Source: Acidobacteriota bacterium
GTDB taxonomy: Bacteria > Acidobacteriota > Holophagae > Acanthopleuribacterales > Acanthopleuribacteraceae
Direction of reading: 5' to 3'
Assembly: GCA_020637335.1 (NCBI GenBank)
Contig: JACJWC010000012.1
Span: 1 to 64,000 of the forward strand
Length of the DNA: 64,000 nt
Positions within the stretch are counted from its first letter, which is position 1. Each line of letters starts with the position of its first letter. Positions 17,642-25,850 of the stretch are shown here, piece by piece. A program made the translations under genes and the position numbers. The notes below the pieces were generated by a model. It made no database searches. It saw nothing but the letters and a program-made list of their open reading frames with translations, and had not been told where the DNA came from.

Positions 17642-18031
17642 TTAAACCCGGCAGAGGGCGCAGAGTTTGTTGCCGTCAGGATCGCGCACATAGGCGACGA
17701 ACAGGCCACCAAACGCGCTTTCGCGCTCGCCAGGCGGCGATTCAATGGACGTTCCACCCTGGGCCAGCGCTGTGTCGTGGAAGGCCTGCACCTGTTCAGG
17801 CGAACTGCATTTAAAGCCGATGGTCCCACCATTGGCTGCGCAGGCCGGTTCGCCATTGATCGGTTCGGTCACACAGAACGCACTGCCGTCGTGGCGATAA
17901 AAGAGTCGCGTTTTCCCACTCGCATTGGTATTGCGGTACGGTTCGCCAGCACCCAACACCCCTAAAACCGCGTTGTAAAAGCGGTTCGCCCGCTCAATAT
18001 CATTAGTTCCCACCATTACATGGCTAAACAT
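17642..18031 (-). CDS. VOC (glyoxalase/bleomycin-resistance fold) family protein
   Basis: The 129-residue product is a standard single-domain VOC protein. It opens MFSHVMVGTNDIERANRFY, ends with the GLFVAYVRDPDGNKLCAL strand pair, and has the expected beta-alpha-beta spacing. The N-terminal His (FSHVMVG) and a C-terminal acidic region are where metal ligands lie in active members. Members bind metals and small molecules and act in glyoxal detoxification, ring cleavage or antibiotic binding; the specific role is not readable. The ATG at 18031 is supported by AGGAGAGGA just upstream; longer in-frame starts are not. The stop falls at the edge of the repeat cluster. Confidence 0.85.
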   Translation of the reverse strand: MFSHVMVGTNDIERANRFYNAVLGVLGAGEPYRNTNASGKTRLFYRHDGSAFCVTEPINGEPACAANGGTIGFKCSSPEQVQAFHDTALAQGGTSIESPPGERESAFGGLFVAYVRDPDGNKLCALCRV

Positions 18032-18402
18032 AGCTGTCCTCTCCTCCATCGCAAAAAAATTGACCGTGTGGCCAGGCCCCCTTCCCCAAGAAGCACCCCT
18101 AAAATAATAAAGCGGATCCAAGCAGGTCAGGTAAAGTTTTAAAATCAAACGAACGCCAATAAGGGGAAGGATAGTTTGGGAACCCGGGCAAGGCCATTTC
18201 AATTCGGGACTGAAGTCAATCTTAGAATTTCTCTACCACTCAGAAAACCTCAACCATGCTAAATGAATTTAACGACAGAAACAGGTATTTTCGAATCAGA
18301 CGGCTCCTATCTCTACCTGGAGTTTGCTGACAAGAATTCGGCGCAACCATCGAGTTTTTCAAGACCTAAACCTTCCCTCGAGATTGAGCCTGCACACGGA
18401 CT
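18032..18402. other. Intergenic region between VOC gene and lipoprotein gene
   Basis: The promoter of the VOC gene must lie here, but no clear boxes stand out. A 55-codon frame on the plus strand (18263-18430) begins MNLTTETGIFESDGSYLYLE and could be a remnant. It has no ribosome-binding site and runs into the 3' end of the next minus-strand gene. Confidence 0.35.
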
Positions 18403-18999
18403 TCAAATGCGGGTCATCTTGGCGCTGTAGCGACCGGGCTGCCAGGTTTTGCCGTCAACGCTGGAGGCTTCGGTTCGGATCGAAAAGCTGTTGGGCGTGA
18501 TGTCCCCATAGATCTCACGCGAGATACTTTTTTGGCCATCCGGCGTTTCGCGCACGGTTGTTACCACCATTTCGCCATTAACCCATTCGGCCACATTGTC
18601 GTACCAAGTCCCGGGATTGGGCAGGTACAGGTTTCGCCCGATCCAATGGCTGTCGGTGGCCGAATAATGGCGCAATTCCAAGCCCTGCGCATACGGCCCA
18701 TCCCATTCCTGCAACACAACCTGGCCTTTGGCCAACCAGGAATTGTGCCACTTGGCTTCGTAGGCGAACTCGCTGCCATCCGGTTGACGCAAAGTCACGA
18801 CAACCGACCAATCGCCAATTAAAAAGGCGTACTGTTGAACCGGATCCGTTTCATCGGCCCCAAACTCGGCCGGCCCTTCTGCCCCGATGGCAACAACCGG
18901 TTTGGCTGAATCGCCAGGGGTCGCTTTTTCATTTGGCGCATCCGACCCACCCCATCCACAAACCAGCAGAATCATCGAAAAACCGATCCAATGAAACAT
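18403..18999 (-). CDS. DUF1579-like lipoprotein
   Basis: The 198-residue product has an N-terminal hydrophobic stretch ending in LLVCG, a lipobox-like site, so it is probably a lipoprotein. A linker rich in Ala, Gly and Glu follows. The globular part (FLIGDWSVVVTLRQPDG, WHNSWLAKGQVVLQEWDG, IGRNLYLPNPGTWYDNVAEW) resembles the lipocalin-like DUF1579 / heme-binding-like beta-barrel group. The function is unknown. The ATG at 18999 has GGAAGGA seven bases upstream and is preferred to the longer in-frame start at 19053. Confidence 0.7.
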   Translation of the reverse strand: MFHWIGFSMILLVCGWGGSDAPNEKATPGDSAKPVVAIGAEGPAEFGADETDPVQQYAFLIGDWSVVVTLRQPDGSEFAYEAKWHNSWLAKGQVVLQEWDGPYAQGLELRHYSATDSHWIGRNLYLPNPGTWYDNVAEWVNGEMVVTTVRETPDGQKSISREIYGDITPNSFSIRTEASSVDGKTWQPGRYSAKMTRI

Positions 19000-19349
19000 A
19001 AACACATCCTTCCCAGACCAGGTCGAAACGGCAAACCCAACCGAATAAGGCAAATCTCACCCTAGCGCAATATGGGAGTTTGGGTCCCAAGAACCAAGCG
19101 AATTGGGCCGATTCACACCAAAAATGGGACCAATTCCAATGACCATTGACGGAAGTGAGAAACAAACCTAAAACCGCGGGTTTGCTGCATCCTAAAACCA
19201 GTTGCGACTACGGCCATTGAAACGGCTGTACTAATGGAACTTTATTTGATGGAATGAATGTTCATTGGGAAAAATACCCAGTCCACATCAGGATAGTCCA
19301 GGCTAGAGTGCGTTAAGATTCCCACAGTTGAACTGAAAAAACTTGGTTT
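19000..19349. other. Divergent intergenic region with operator-like palindrome
   Basis: The divergent promoters of the lipoprotein and serine hydrolase genes should lie here. The one ordered element is the AATGAA-TG-TTCATT palindrome at 19253-19266. No gene or repeat is recognisable. Confidence 0.45.
19253..19266. promoter_or_regulatory. TetR-type operator-like palindrome
   Basis: AATGAATGTTCATT is a perfect 6-2-6 inverted repeat of the form commonly bound by TetR-family repressors. It lies about 85-140 bases upstream of the serine hydrolase start, depending on which start is used. No TetR gene lies in the window, so any regulator acts in trans. Confidence 0.4.
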
Positions 19350-20570
19350 TTGGCAAATCACTGGCGCGGACTAGCCAAGGGGAGGGACACCATTTCAGGA
19401 AAAATTCGCGGGACCATTTTTGGGGCTATTGGAATAATTGCAGCATTCATTTTTGTCTGGGTTTGGCAATTTCAACCGCAAGGGTTCCAAGCCCAAACTC
19501 AGGCGCCAGTAACACAAATTGACTTTCAGAATTTGCTTTCGCAACCTCTGTCCGATGCGCTGAGCGAGACGGGTCTGTCCAGCATTTATCTCTGCGTGTC
19601 ACAAGTCCACGGACCTGAACAATTTTCAGCAGCGGTTGGCTTGCGCGATCCTTCTGCCAGCCAACCTGCCGATGCCCAGGATGCGCTTCGTCTTGCCAGC
19701 GTGACTAAAACCTTTACCGCAGCATTGATTCTGCGCTTAAAAGAAGAAAGCTTATTAAACCTAGATCAAAAAGCAATTACCCATTTGGGCCCGGAAGTTT
19801 GGAACGGCTTGCTTGTCCTGGAAGGTGTGGATTACGGTTCGGAGATTACCATCTTCCAGTTGCTCAACCACACCAGTGGACTTGGCGACCATTTCTCTGA
19901 TGGTGACGAAGATCAAGATGGTTTTCCCGATATGCTGACGTTATTACGGACCAACCCCGAAGCGTTTTGGACCCCGCAAATGGTCTTGGATTATGCGCGA
20001 ACCCATACACCACCTTCTGGTATACCCGGTTCGGGGTTCCATTATTCGGATACGGGTTATGTATTGTTGGGCCTGATTATTGAAAAAGTAACCGGTTTAG
20101 CCTTGGAAAAGGCATATCGCGAATGGCTTCTCGTTCCTTGCGGGTTGCAACATACCTGGATGGAATTCAGAGAGAAACCGCGCGCGGAAATGGCCCATAC
20201 CTTTTTCGAGCAGAACGATCTAACCGAAATGACTTCGATTTCCTCAGATTGGGCCGGAGGCGGGCTTGTCGCCACCTCAAATGATCTGGCCTCATTTCTA
20301 AAACAACTCATTTCGGGCCAAGTGTTTAAATCAGAAGATACGTTGCGCCAAATGCTGGAGACCCAGGCAGAAATCAGTCCCTACTACGGGCTCGGCGTCC
20401 AGGTCTTACCCACGCCATTAGGCACCTACATTGGCCATATCGGGTTCTCAGGCGCCTTTATGTTTTATTGGCAAGAACAGGATTTGGTGATTACGGGCAG
20501 TGTGAATCAAACGAAATTTGACGTCACCGAAATGGTCTTGCGCCTCTCGCAACCGCTAATCGCAAAATAG
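19350..20570 (+). CDS. Membrane-anchored serine hydrolase (beta-lactamase / class C fold)
   Basis: About 400 residues. An N-terminal membrane segment (TIFGAIGIIAAFIFVWVW) is followed by a serine-hydrolase domain with the SxxK catalytic tetrad SVTK (in LASVTKTFTAAL), the YxN-equivalent YSD (FHYSDTGYVLLG) and an HxG-like HIGFSG. This is the penicillin-binding-protein-like / class C beta-lactamase family, which includes D-aminopeptidases and esterases. The start is uncertain: TTG at 19350 has no ribosome-binding site, while a rare ATT at 19392 has GGGGAGGGA just upstream. It has two paralogues in the window (36432 and 42149). The substrate is unknown. Confidence 0.85.
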   Translation: MANHWRGLAKGRDTISGKIRGTIFGAIGIIAAFIFVWVWQFQPQGFQAQTQAPVTQIDFQNLLSQPLSDALSETGLSSIYLCVSQVHGPEQFSAAVGLRDPSASQPADAQDALRLASVTKTFTAALILRLKEESLLNLDQKAITHLGPEVWNGLLVLEGVDYGSEITIFQLLNHTSGLGDHFSDGDEDQDGFPDMLTLLRTNPEAFWTPQMVLDYARTHTPPSGIPGSGFHYSDTGYVLLGLIIEKVTGLALEKAYREWLLVPCGLQHTWMEFREKPRAEMAHTFFEQNDLTEMTSISSDWAGGGLVATSNDLASFLKQLISGQVFKSEDTLRQMLETQAEISPYYGLGVQVLPTPLGTYIGHIGFSGAFMFYWQEQDLVITGSVNQTKFDVTEMVLRLSQPLIAK

Positions 20571-20606
20571 GTCAAAAACAGGAGACGACCAAACGGTGAA
20601 TCCCTG

Positions 20607-20658
20607 GGTCGAGGACCCTCTCAGACGCAGAGCCCGGCAGGGCGAAAGGGTCCCGACC
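20607..20658. terminator. Nested hairpin downstream of the serine hydrolase
   Basis: GGTCG-A-GGACCCT (20607-20619) pairs with AGGGTCCCGACC (20647-20658), leaving one bulged A. Inside lies GCCC-ggca-GGGC. The position 36 bases after the stop suits transcript-end processing. There is no U-run, and the inner hairpin is the GAGCCCGG-type repeat motif, so a REP-like role is equally likely. Confidence 0.4.
20630..20645 (+). repeat. GAGCCCGGnnGGGCGA hairpin motif
   Basis: GAGCCCGGCAGGGCGA forms the loop of the larger hairpin at 20607-20658. It matches motifs at 22547, 30646 and (inverted) 17431. Confidence 0.6.
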
Positions 20659-20816
20659 TTAAGTTTGGAACCCATCGTCCAATGCCAGCCGGACCCCATT
20701 TCCAAGTCCGCTCATCCCTCAAAGCCTCGGCAGTTGTAAAACTATCTATGCGGCATTCCCCTGTGCATAATAGGCCAACAAGTCACCTGAACGGCCAGTA
20801 AAGGAGAAAGGAACGC

Positions 20817-22400
20817 ATGGGATTCGCTTGGCCCACACATCGTCCTTTGACCGATCGCCCCCACGTGTGGGCACCCGCTGTTTTGCTCCTGGCGACCGTC
20901 TGCCTGTTCGCACCGTCCCTCGGATTCGGGCTCATGTCCGATGATTATGGCGTGTTTGGTGCAGCCCAGACCGGTACATTCGATCTCTTCGCCGCCTTTC
21001 CCGCCGGGAGTGGTCGTTATTTCCGACCCATGCCCATGTTCAGCTTCTTTGTGGGCGAATGGATCGGACTGCCCTACTGGCTGCAACACGCTGTGCAAAT
21101 CGGGCTTCACCTCCTGAATGGGCTCCTGATCTACCGGCTGGTCCTCCACCTGGCCCCATCCTTGGCGCTCTGGGTTGCCGCGTTTTTCTGCTTGCACCCC
21201 GCAAATGTCACCGACGTGGTCTGGCTCTCGGCCCGGAGCGACTTATTGGCCACCTTTTTCTGCCTGGGCCTGCTGAATATGCTTCATTCGATAAAGTCCG
21301 ACTCGAAAGGAACCGCCATCTGGATGGCATTGGGCACCCTTGCAGCCCTGGCCTCCAAGGAGGCAGCCATCGGGACGGCCTTGATCCTGTTGTGTTGGTC
21401 GTTTTGGGTTCAGAATCACCGATCCGTCAAGGCGCATATCCTGCCCCTGTGCCTGACCTTGGGTTGGGGCACAGCCCTTTGGCTCGTGTTTTATGGCGCA
21501 GGTGATACCCCTTCGGCCGGAATCCAAGGACTCTTAAAAAACGTTGCGCTCACAGGGTTTTACGGATTGTCACCCGTCCCGGGCTCGTTGGTGCGAAGCC
21601 ATCCAACCCTTTTCCTGATGGTGGGATTGGCGTTGGTCCTCCTGCTCGCCTTTTGGCTTTGGAAAAGCCAGGACTTCCGCTTCAAACCGGGAACTCGGGC
21701 CTTGGCGTTGATGGTTTTACCCGTGGTTGGCGCGCTCCCCGGCTGGCTCTTCCTCTCGGGAACAGCCCCACGACTGCTGTATTTCCCCCTGGCCCTGGCC
21801 ATGCCCGGTCTGGCTGTTTTCCTTGCTAACTTAAATAAATTCAATGGGATAAATGTACTGGGTGGACTGCTGCTTGCCGTGTTTTGCGGCGCCAGTTGGC
21901 TTCAGGTACAGCAATGGGACCATGCCAAAAAGTTGGAACAAAACGCTGTTTCCGGGTTCTTGAAATGGAAAATGGACTACCCAGAAAAGGAGCTGGTTCT
22001 GTTGACCTGGCCAGGTACCGTGGGGGACGCGCCCATCTTCCATAACGATGTGCGGGCCATCCTCTACCATGCCGAAACGGGCCGTTTCGGGGTCGATGCC
22101 AAGCCGGTATTGGGCTTCATGCTTTCAAACGACGATCAAGGCAGTCGGGTCGTGTGTCGCCGACGTTCCAGCCACGCCTTTGAAATTGAGCTGGACGGCA
22201 AAACCGGCTGGATCGATTTGGGCCCCACTGCGGCGGTCGGAACCCGTCTGGACCTGGACTGGGCCACCTTGGAAATCCTGGCTCAGAATGAAGAACACAA
22301 GATCACGCGCGGGCTGGCCACCTTCAAACCCCCACTGGATCCCGACAAGGCCGTGTTCCTCCTCTGGTCAAACCAAACCTGGCAACCCTTACCCGAATAA
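20817..22400 (+). CDS. GT-C type membrane glycosyltransferase (TMTC/PMT-like)
   Basis: The 527-residue multi-pass protein matches the GT-C pattern. An acidic first loop (MSDDYGVF) is followed by RYFRPMPMFSFF, and then the LHPANVTDVVWLSARSDLLA segment typical of TMTC/PMT-like mannosyltransferase relatives, with LGTLAALASKEAAIG after it. Around ten membrane helices occupy residues 20-370, and a soluble C-terminal domain of about 150 residues follows. Such enzymes transfer sugars from polyprenyl-phosphate donors to proteins or lipids on the outer face of the cytoplasmic membrane. The ATG has GGAGAAAGG upstream. It stands alone; the acceptor is unknown. Confidence 0.8.
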   Translation: MGFAWPTHRPLTDRPHVWAPAVLLLATVCLFAPSLGFGLMSDDYGVFGAAQTGTFDLFAAFPAGSGRYFRPMPMFSFFVGEWIGLPYWLQHAVQIGLHLLNGLLIYRLVLHLAPSLALWVAAFFCLHPANVTDVVWLSARSDLLATFFCLGLLNMLHSIKSDSKGTAIWMALGTLAALASKEAAIGTALILLCWSFWVQNHRSVKAHILPLCLTLGWGTALWLVFYGAGDTPSAGIQGLLKNVALTGFYGLSPVPGSLVRSHPTLFLMVGLALVLLLAFWLWKSQDFRFKPGTRALALMVLPVVGALPGWLFLSGTAPRLLYFPLALAMPGLAVFLANLNKFNGINVLGGLLLAVFCGASWLQVQQWDHAKKLEQNAVSGFLKWKMDYPEKELVLLTWPGTVGDAPIFHNDVRAILYHAETGRFGVDAKPVLGFMLSNDDQGSRVVCRRRSSHAFEIELDGKTGWIDLGPTAAVGTRLDLDWATLEILAQNEEHKITRGLATFKPPLDPDKAVFLLWSNQTWQPLPE

Positions 22401-22401
22401 A

Positions 22402-22466
22402 CCCAAACCCCCATTGTCCGGAACGGACAAAACAAAAGAGGCCCCCAGTAAGGGAGCGAAGCGACC
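22402..22466 (+). repeat. 65-bp repeat with TTGTCCG hairpin, copy 1
   Basis: CCCAAACCCCCATTGTCCGG leads into the hairpin TTGTCCG-GAA-CGGACAA (22414-22430) and then GAGGCCCCCAGTAAGGGAGC. The text recurs nearly unchanged at 22697-22762. It begins two bases after the glycosyltransferase stop and may act on its transcript end. Confidence 0.8.
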
Positions 22467-22546
22467 AACTGCCCGGCAGGGCAAAAGGTCAGAACCCAGG
22501 GTGACAAGCGCAGCGCGGAACCCTGGGCAAAGCCCCAAAAAATGGG

Positions 22547-22562
22547 GAGCCCGGATGGGCGA
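22547..22562 (+). repeat. GAGCCCGGnnGGGCGA hairpin motif
   Basis: GAGCCCGGATGGGCGA is identical to the minus-strand motif inside element copy 1 (17431-17446), but here it occurs outside the 330-bp element. Confidence 0.65.
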
Positions 22563-22696
22563 AAGAAAAAAAGCCAATGGTCCAAAATCGGATCCAGATT
22601 TCGGACCATCTGATTTTCCCCACGCGCAAAGATTTTCAGCCCAAAAATCGCCAAAATCTCCCCCAACACCAAAACACGAAGTTCACCCCGTTTATC

Positions 22697-22762
22697 CCCA
22701 AACCCCCATTGTCCGGAACGGACAACACAACAGAGGCCCCCAGTAAGGGAGCGTCAGCGACC
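22697..22762 (+). repeat. 65-bp repeat with TTGTCCG hairpin, copy 2
   Basis: The same orientation and order as copy 1, differing at a few bases (ACACAACAGAGG for AAACAAAAGAGG). The copies are 295 bases apart. Confidence 0.8.
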
Positions 22763-22913
22763 GACTGGGGGAAAAGGATCAAACGAACACATGCAACCCC
22801 GACGGGGTTGAACCCGCTGCACACTTTTAACAAATGATTCGTTAGGCTGACATGCCCATCCCGAAAATTTTGCGGGCATTGGCTTAAACTTCCATTTTTG
22901 AATCGGGGAACCA

Positions 22914-23429
22914 TTACAAGTAGTATTGATAAAAGGATAGGACGGCTCCAAGTTGGAGTAGGACCAGGCCGCCGCTGAGCGCGGTCGCCAATCCGGTTCG
23001 CAAGGTACCCGGTTGTTTGATCAGCAATAATAGAATACCGAGCGAAAACAGGCCGACAAGCCAACTCCTCCACCAAAAAGCCAAAGCCAATTCGACAAGT
23101 GCCATTCCGCTACAAAGCCAAACCCATCGCTGCTTTTGCGTTAACACAAGCAGCGCGGCACCGGCCAAAAAAGCCACAACGGGCAGGGCAGCAAGCGAAA
23201 ACGATTGGTATTCCCCCATCGAAACCAAAGCCAAAAAGGTATGTGCGCCTAGAAGCCAACCGGCAATGAGCTGCGGTACGCGAACGCCATGCCGGAGAAG
23301 TTCGTCATAGGGGCTATGAACCAGGCGTGGGTCGTGAACGGCGTTCGTGTCGGGGTCCATAAAATCGGGTCCTAGAGATGGAATGTGAAGACCAAGCCAT
23401 TGGCTTCCGAAAAGGTTACCACATGCCAT
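22914..23429 (-). CDS. Small multi-pass membrane protein
   Basis: I do not recognise a family. The 171-residue product has an unusual N-terminal soluble part (DPDTNAVHDPRLVHSPYDEL), then four or five hydrophobic helices (IAGWLLGAHTFLALVSM, LAALPVVAFLAGAALLVLT, WVWLCSGMALVELALAFW, LVGLFSLGILLLLI). The start is uncertain: ATG 23429 has AGGA five bases upstream, while an internal ATG at 23360 would remove the first 23 residues. It is the last gene before the toxin island. Confidence 0.6.
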   Translation of the reverse strand: MACGNLFGSQWLGLHIPSLGPDFMDPDTNAVHDPRLVHSPYDELLRHGVRVPQLIAGWLLGAHTFLALVSMGEYQSFSLAALPVVAFLAGAALLVLTQKQRWVWLCSGMALVELALAFWWRSWLVGLFSLGILLLLIKQPGTLRTGLATALSGGLVLLQLGAVLSFYQYYL

Positions 23430-23533
23430 GGGAATCCTAGCGGGTACGGTAAATCAAACCGGTTACGGGTTGCAAATCTATTAAAAGGATGATCATTCGC
23501 AATGCCAATGGAAATCGAGAGACAAAATGAAAC

Positions 23534-25042
23534 TCAGTCCCTTGCATATCCTTTCTGGACGGCGCCCTCCATGGCAGCCAGCTCATCATTAGTCAAAAAT
23601 TCAAAATGAGATTCCCTCATTCGTGCCGAAAGGCGGCCGTTGTTTTGCAAGCAGAGCTGAATAAACAGATCGATGAGGCGGTCAGGCATATCCACAATTT
23701 CCTGAATGGCCTGCTTGGTCCTGTCGTAATTCGCCAGAAAATTGAGTTCTTCCACCAATTCGTTTTCGATGGTGAGCTTGACGAAATCGGATAATGTCTC
23801 CGCCTGAGTGGTCATATCGATGTACCTGTACAGACGCCTGGTCACGTCCGTTACGGTCATCTGTCCCAGCTCGTCCAGGTCGTATTCAATCAGCCGCATC
23901 AGCGGGCTTGAGAAGGCCTCCAGGGAGTGATCGTAAAGCGCCGGATTTTTCAGAATGGCGGCGGAGACCGGGAACATCAATCCATTCGGAATTGCACCGC
24001 GTAGGAACAGGATGTTGTGAAAGAGAAACCGGTGAATGCGCCCGTTACCGTCCTCAAAGGGATGCATGAAGACGAAGCCGTAGGAGATTGCGGCGGCATG
24101 GATGATGGCTGGAACCGCTCCGTCCTTCATCACTTGATGGGCAGCGAGCAATCCCGCCATCAGTTCCGGGAGGTCCTCGGGTTTTGGGCAAACATAGTGA
24201 ACGAGCTGTTTCTGGTAGGAAATCGTCTGACCAACGTAATTCTGGTTAGCCCGGTAGTCCGCGTCTCGAAATCGGGGATCCACGATGCGGTTCTGCACCT
24301 CGATCAGAAGCGGTTTTTCGCAGAAATCCTTGTGCTCGGCCATCTCAAGCAAACCGATGAATTTTTCAGTCCGGGAGGCACTCGGCTTGATGTGTTCAAT
24401 CTCGAATGAGGACTTGGTCTCTTTGTTGTACAGGTAGCTCAGTGCCCGTCTGAGAAGCTCTGGTGAATAGGAGGTCATGACCTCCTCGCACCTTTTTCGC
24501 AGGTCGATCCCCGCCATGACGGCAAGTTTTTCGGTTCGCCGGATGATGGGACAGAAATCTTTCCCGCCAAGCAGATTGTCAATGATCCTATGACGCTGTA
24601 CGCGACTGCCTGGCGCTGCGGTGTAATAACGGTCCGGTTCCAATAGCGGTTGGTAATTGCCCTTGGCCAGATCCGGCAGCGGGAGTTCCCGTCCGGTCAG
24701 GAATTCATACAGGAACCAAATCCTTCGGGCGTATTTCCCGGTCGGTTTCGAGCGGATCCAGGCCATTAACTCATCTTCAGGGACCACGTCGAAAAGGGCC
24801 GACAGGATACCCAGATTAACCCCGTCATACTTGAGGGCGAACGCCAGGTGGTCTCCGGTCCCCTCGCCTGGCCAATAGGATTGAGGATAGATGGACGCTA
24901 CTTGCCCATTCTGAATAGTCGAGCGTAAGGTTCCGGTCGGGCTGACGGAGGACGTATGCCAGTTCGGCAAAGCGCTCAACTCGAAACGCGAGATCAGAAT
25001 CGCATATCCCGCCAGTCGGTTCTGGTTCGGATCTAAAGTCAT
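23534..25042 (-). CDS. Fic/DOC family AMP-transferase-like protein
   Basis: The 502-residue protein carries the Fic signature HPFEDGNGRIHR (about residues 318-329), which positions the nucleotide phosphates and the catalytic His. An upstream helix bears the sequence SSFEIEH, which fits the inhibitory motif (S/T)xxxE(G/N) of self-inhibited Fic proteins. The N-terminal region and the C-terminal helical region are long and family-typical for large Fic enzymes. Such proteins add AMP or related groups to target side chains. The gene has the ribosome-binding site GAGGG close to its ATG. It stands beside HTH/PIN and HipA remnants in an island that looks acquired. Confidence 0.85.
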   Translation of the reverse strand: MTLDPNQNRLAGYAILISRFELSALPNWHTSSVSPTGTLRSTIQNGQVASIYPQSYWPGEGTGDHLAFALKYDGVNLGILSALFDVVPEDELMAWIRSKPTGKYARRIWFLYEFLTGRELPLPDLAKGNYQPLLEPDRYYTAAPGSRVQRHRIIDNLLGGKDFCPIIRRTEKLAVMAGIDLRKRCEEVMTSYSPELLRRALSYLYNKETKSSFEIEHIKPSASRTEKFIGLLEMAEHKDFCEKPLLIEVQNRIVDPRFRDADYRANQNYVGQTISYQKQLVHYVCPKPEDLPELMAGLLAAHQVMKDGAVPAIIHAAAISYGFVFMHPFEDGNGRIHRFLFHNILFLRGAIPNGLMFPVSAAILKNPALYDHSLEAFSSPLMRLIEYDLDELGQMTVTDVTRRLYRYIDMTTQAETLSDFVKLTIENELVEELNFLANYDRTKQAIQEIVDMPDRLIDLFIQLCLQNNGRLSARMRESHFEFLTNDELAAMEGAVQKGYARD

Positions 25043-25394
25043 AATCCCTCAAAAAATCGTTACGACCTTCAAAAAATGATTATAGCAAGCCTATTGGCTA
25101 AAAATATAGTTAAAAAGACTGCAATTTTCAAGAGAATGGTTAGGAAAGCCTGGGACGAGGTCAAAATGGAAACAGCGCCAAAAAAACGTATTTGCAACTC
25201 AAAATACGAATACAAACAGTCGGCGCGCTCCAAAAACAGTTACCGCCCAGATACACCAAAACGACAACCTAAAAAGATTTCCTTAAGTCCGAAAAAGGAT
25301 CCTCCACCGGACAGAAATGTCGCTTTACCTTTGAAATATGAGATTAGAACCATTGTTTCGTTTATTTCGTTTACAATAGGCAGAGGAGGCACTT
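25043..25394. other. Promoter region between Fic and HTH/PIN genes
   Basis: Near the Fic start two similar units, TCAAAAAATCGTTA (25049-25062) and TCAAAAAATGATTA (25069-25082), lie 20 bases apart and could be a direct-repeat operator. A 114-codon frame (25076-25420) is very basic, has no ribosome-binding site and overlaps the next gene, so I do not call it. Confidence 0.4.
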
Positions 25395-25850
25395 ATGTCA
25401 GAAGGTACTCTTACCCTTAAAGCACCAGAAGAAGTTTTGCTGGCGAAAGAATCTTCCAGAACACTCTCATCCTTAATTGAGTCGAAGGAAAATATCCAAA
25501 TTATTTATGTTGAAGATGATCGGGGCAACCGCCATCAGGTAAACCTACCCGCTTCAGCCCTTAGGCTGTTAACCGAAATTCTTGCCGAACTTGGGAGCGG
25601 AAATTCCGTCCAAGTGTTCCCACTCCATGCCATTCTCACTACGCAAGAGGCGGCAAATCTCTTAAATGTGTCCCGCCCTTTTTTGGTTAAGCTCCTAAAA
25701 CAGGGCGAAATTCCTTACCACAAGACAGGAAGTCACCGCCGATTGGCTTTAACCGATGTCCTTGCGTACAAGGAAAATATTGATGAAAAAAGAAGCAAGA
25801 CTTTGGATGAACTGGTGGCGATTTCACAAGAGTTGGGATTGGGTTACTGA
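25395..25850 (+). CDS. Excisionase-type HTH antitoxin of a PIN pair
   Basis: The 151-residue protein has an N-terminal half with a beta-rich, probably dimerising region (IQIIYVEDDRGNRHQVNLPA) and a C-terminal helix-turn-helix of the excisionase/MerR-like type (LTTQEAANLLNVSRPFLVKL, then KQGEIPYHKTGSHRRLALTD). Such proteins are the DNA-binding partners in one class of PIN toxin pairs. The ATG has GAGGAGG upstream. Its TGA overlaps the PIN ATG by one base (TGATG), which indicates translational coupling and supports the pairing. Confidence 0.85.
   Translation: MSEGTLTLKAPEEVLLAKESSRTLSSLIESKENIQIIYVEDDRGNRHQVNLPASALRLLTEILAELGSGNSVQVFPLHAILTTQEAANLLNVSRPFLVKLLKQGEIPYHKTGSHRRLALTDVLAYKENIDEKRSKTLDELVAISQELGLGY

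Larger units (their letters stand above)
22401..22913. other. Repeat-rich intergenic stretch
   Basis: It holds two copies of a 65-base repeat (22402-22466 and 22697-22762), a GAGCCCGG-type hairpin (22547-22562), and a further palindrome GCAACCCCGACGGGGTTGAA near 22795. No protein-coding frame is supported. Confidence 0.65.

Noticed and set aside
18263..18430. 55-codon frame MNLTTETGIFESDGSY...
   Set aside because: It could be a remnant, but it lacks a ribosome-binding site and runs into the lipoprotein gene's 3' end. I keep it only as a note.
22795..22820. GCAACCCCGACGGGGTTGAA palindrome as a terminator
   Set aside because: No U-run follows, and it resembles a widespread REP-type palindrome more than an intrinsic terminator.
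25076..25420. Very basic 114-codon frame
   Set aside because: It has no ribosome-binding site, skewed composition, and overlaps the HTH gene's start.
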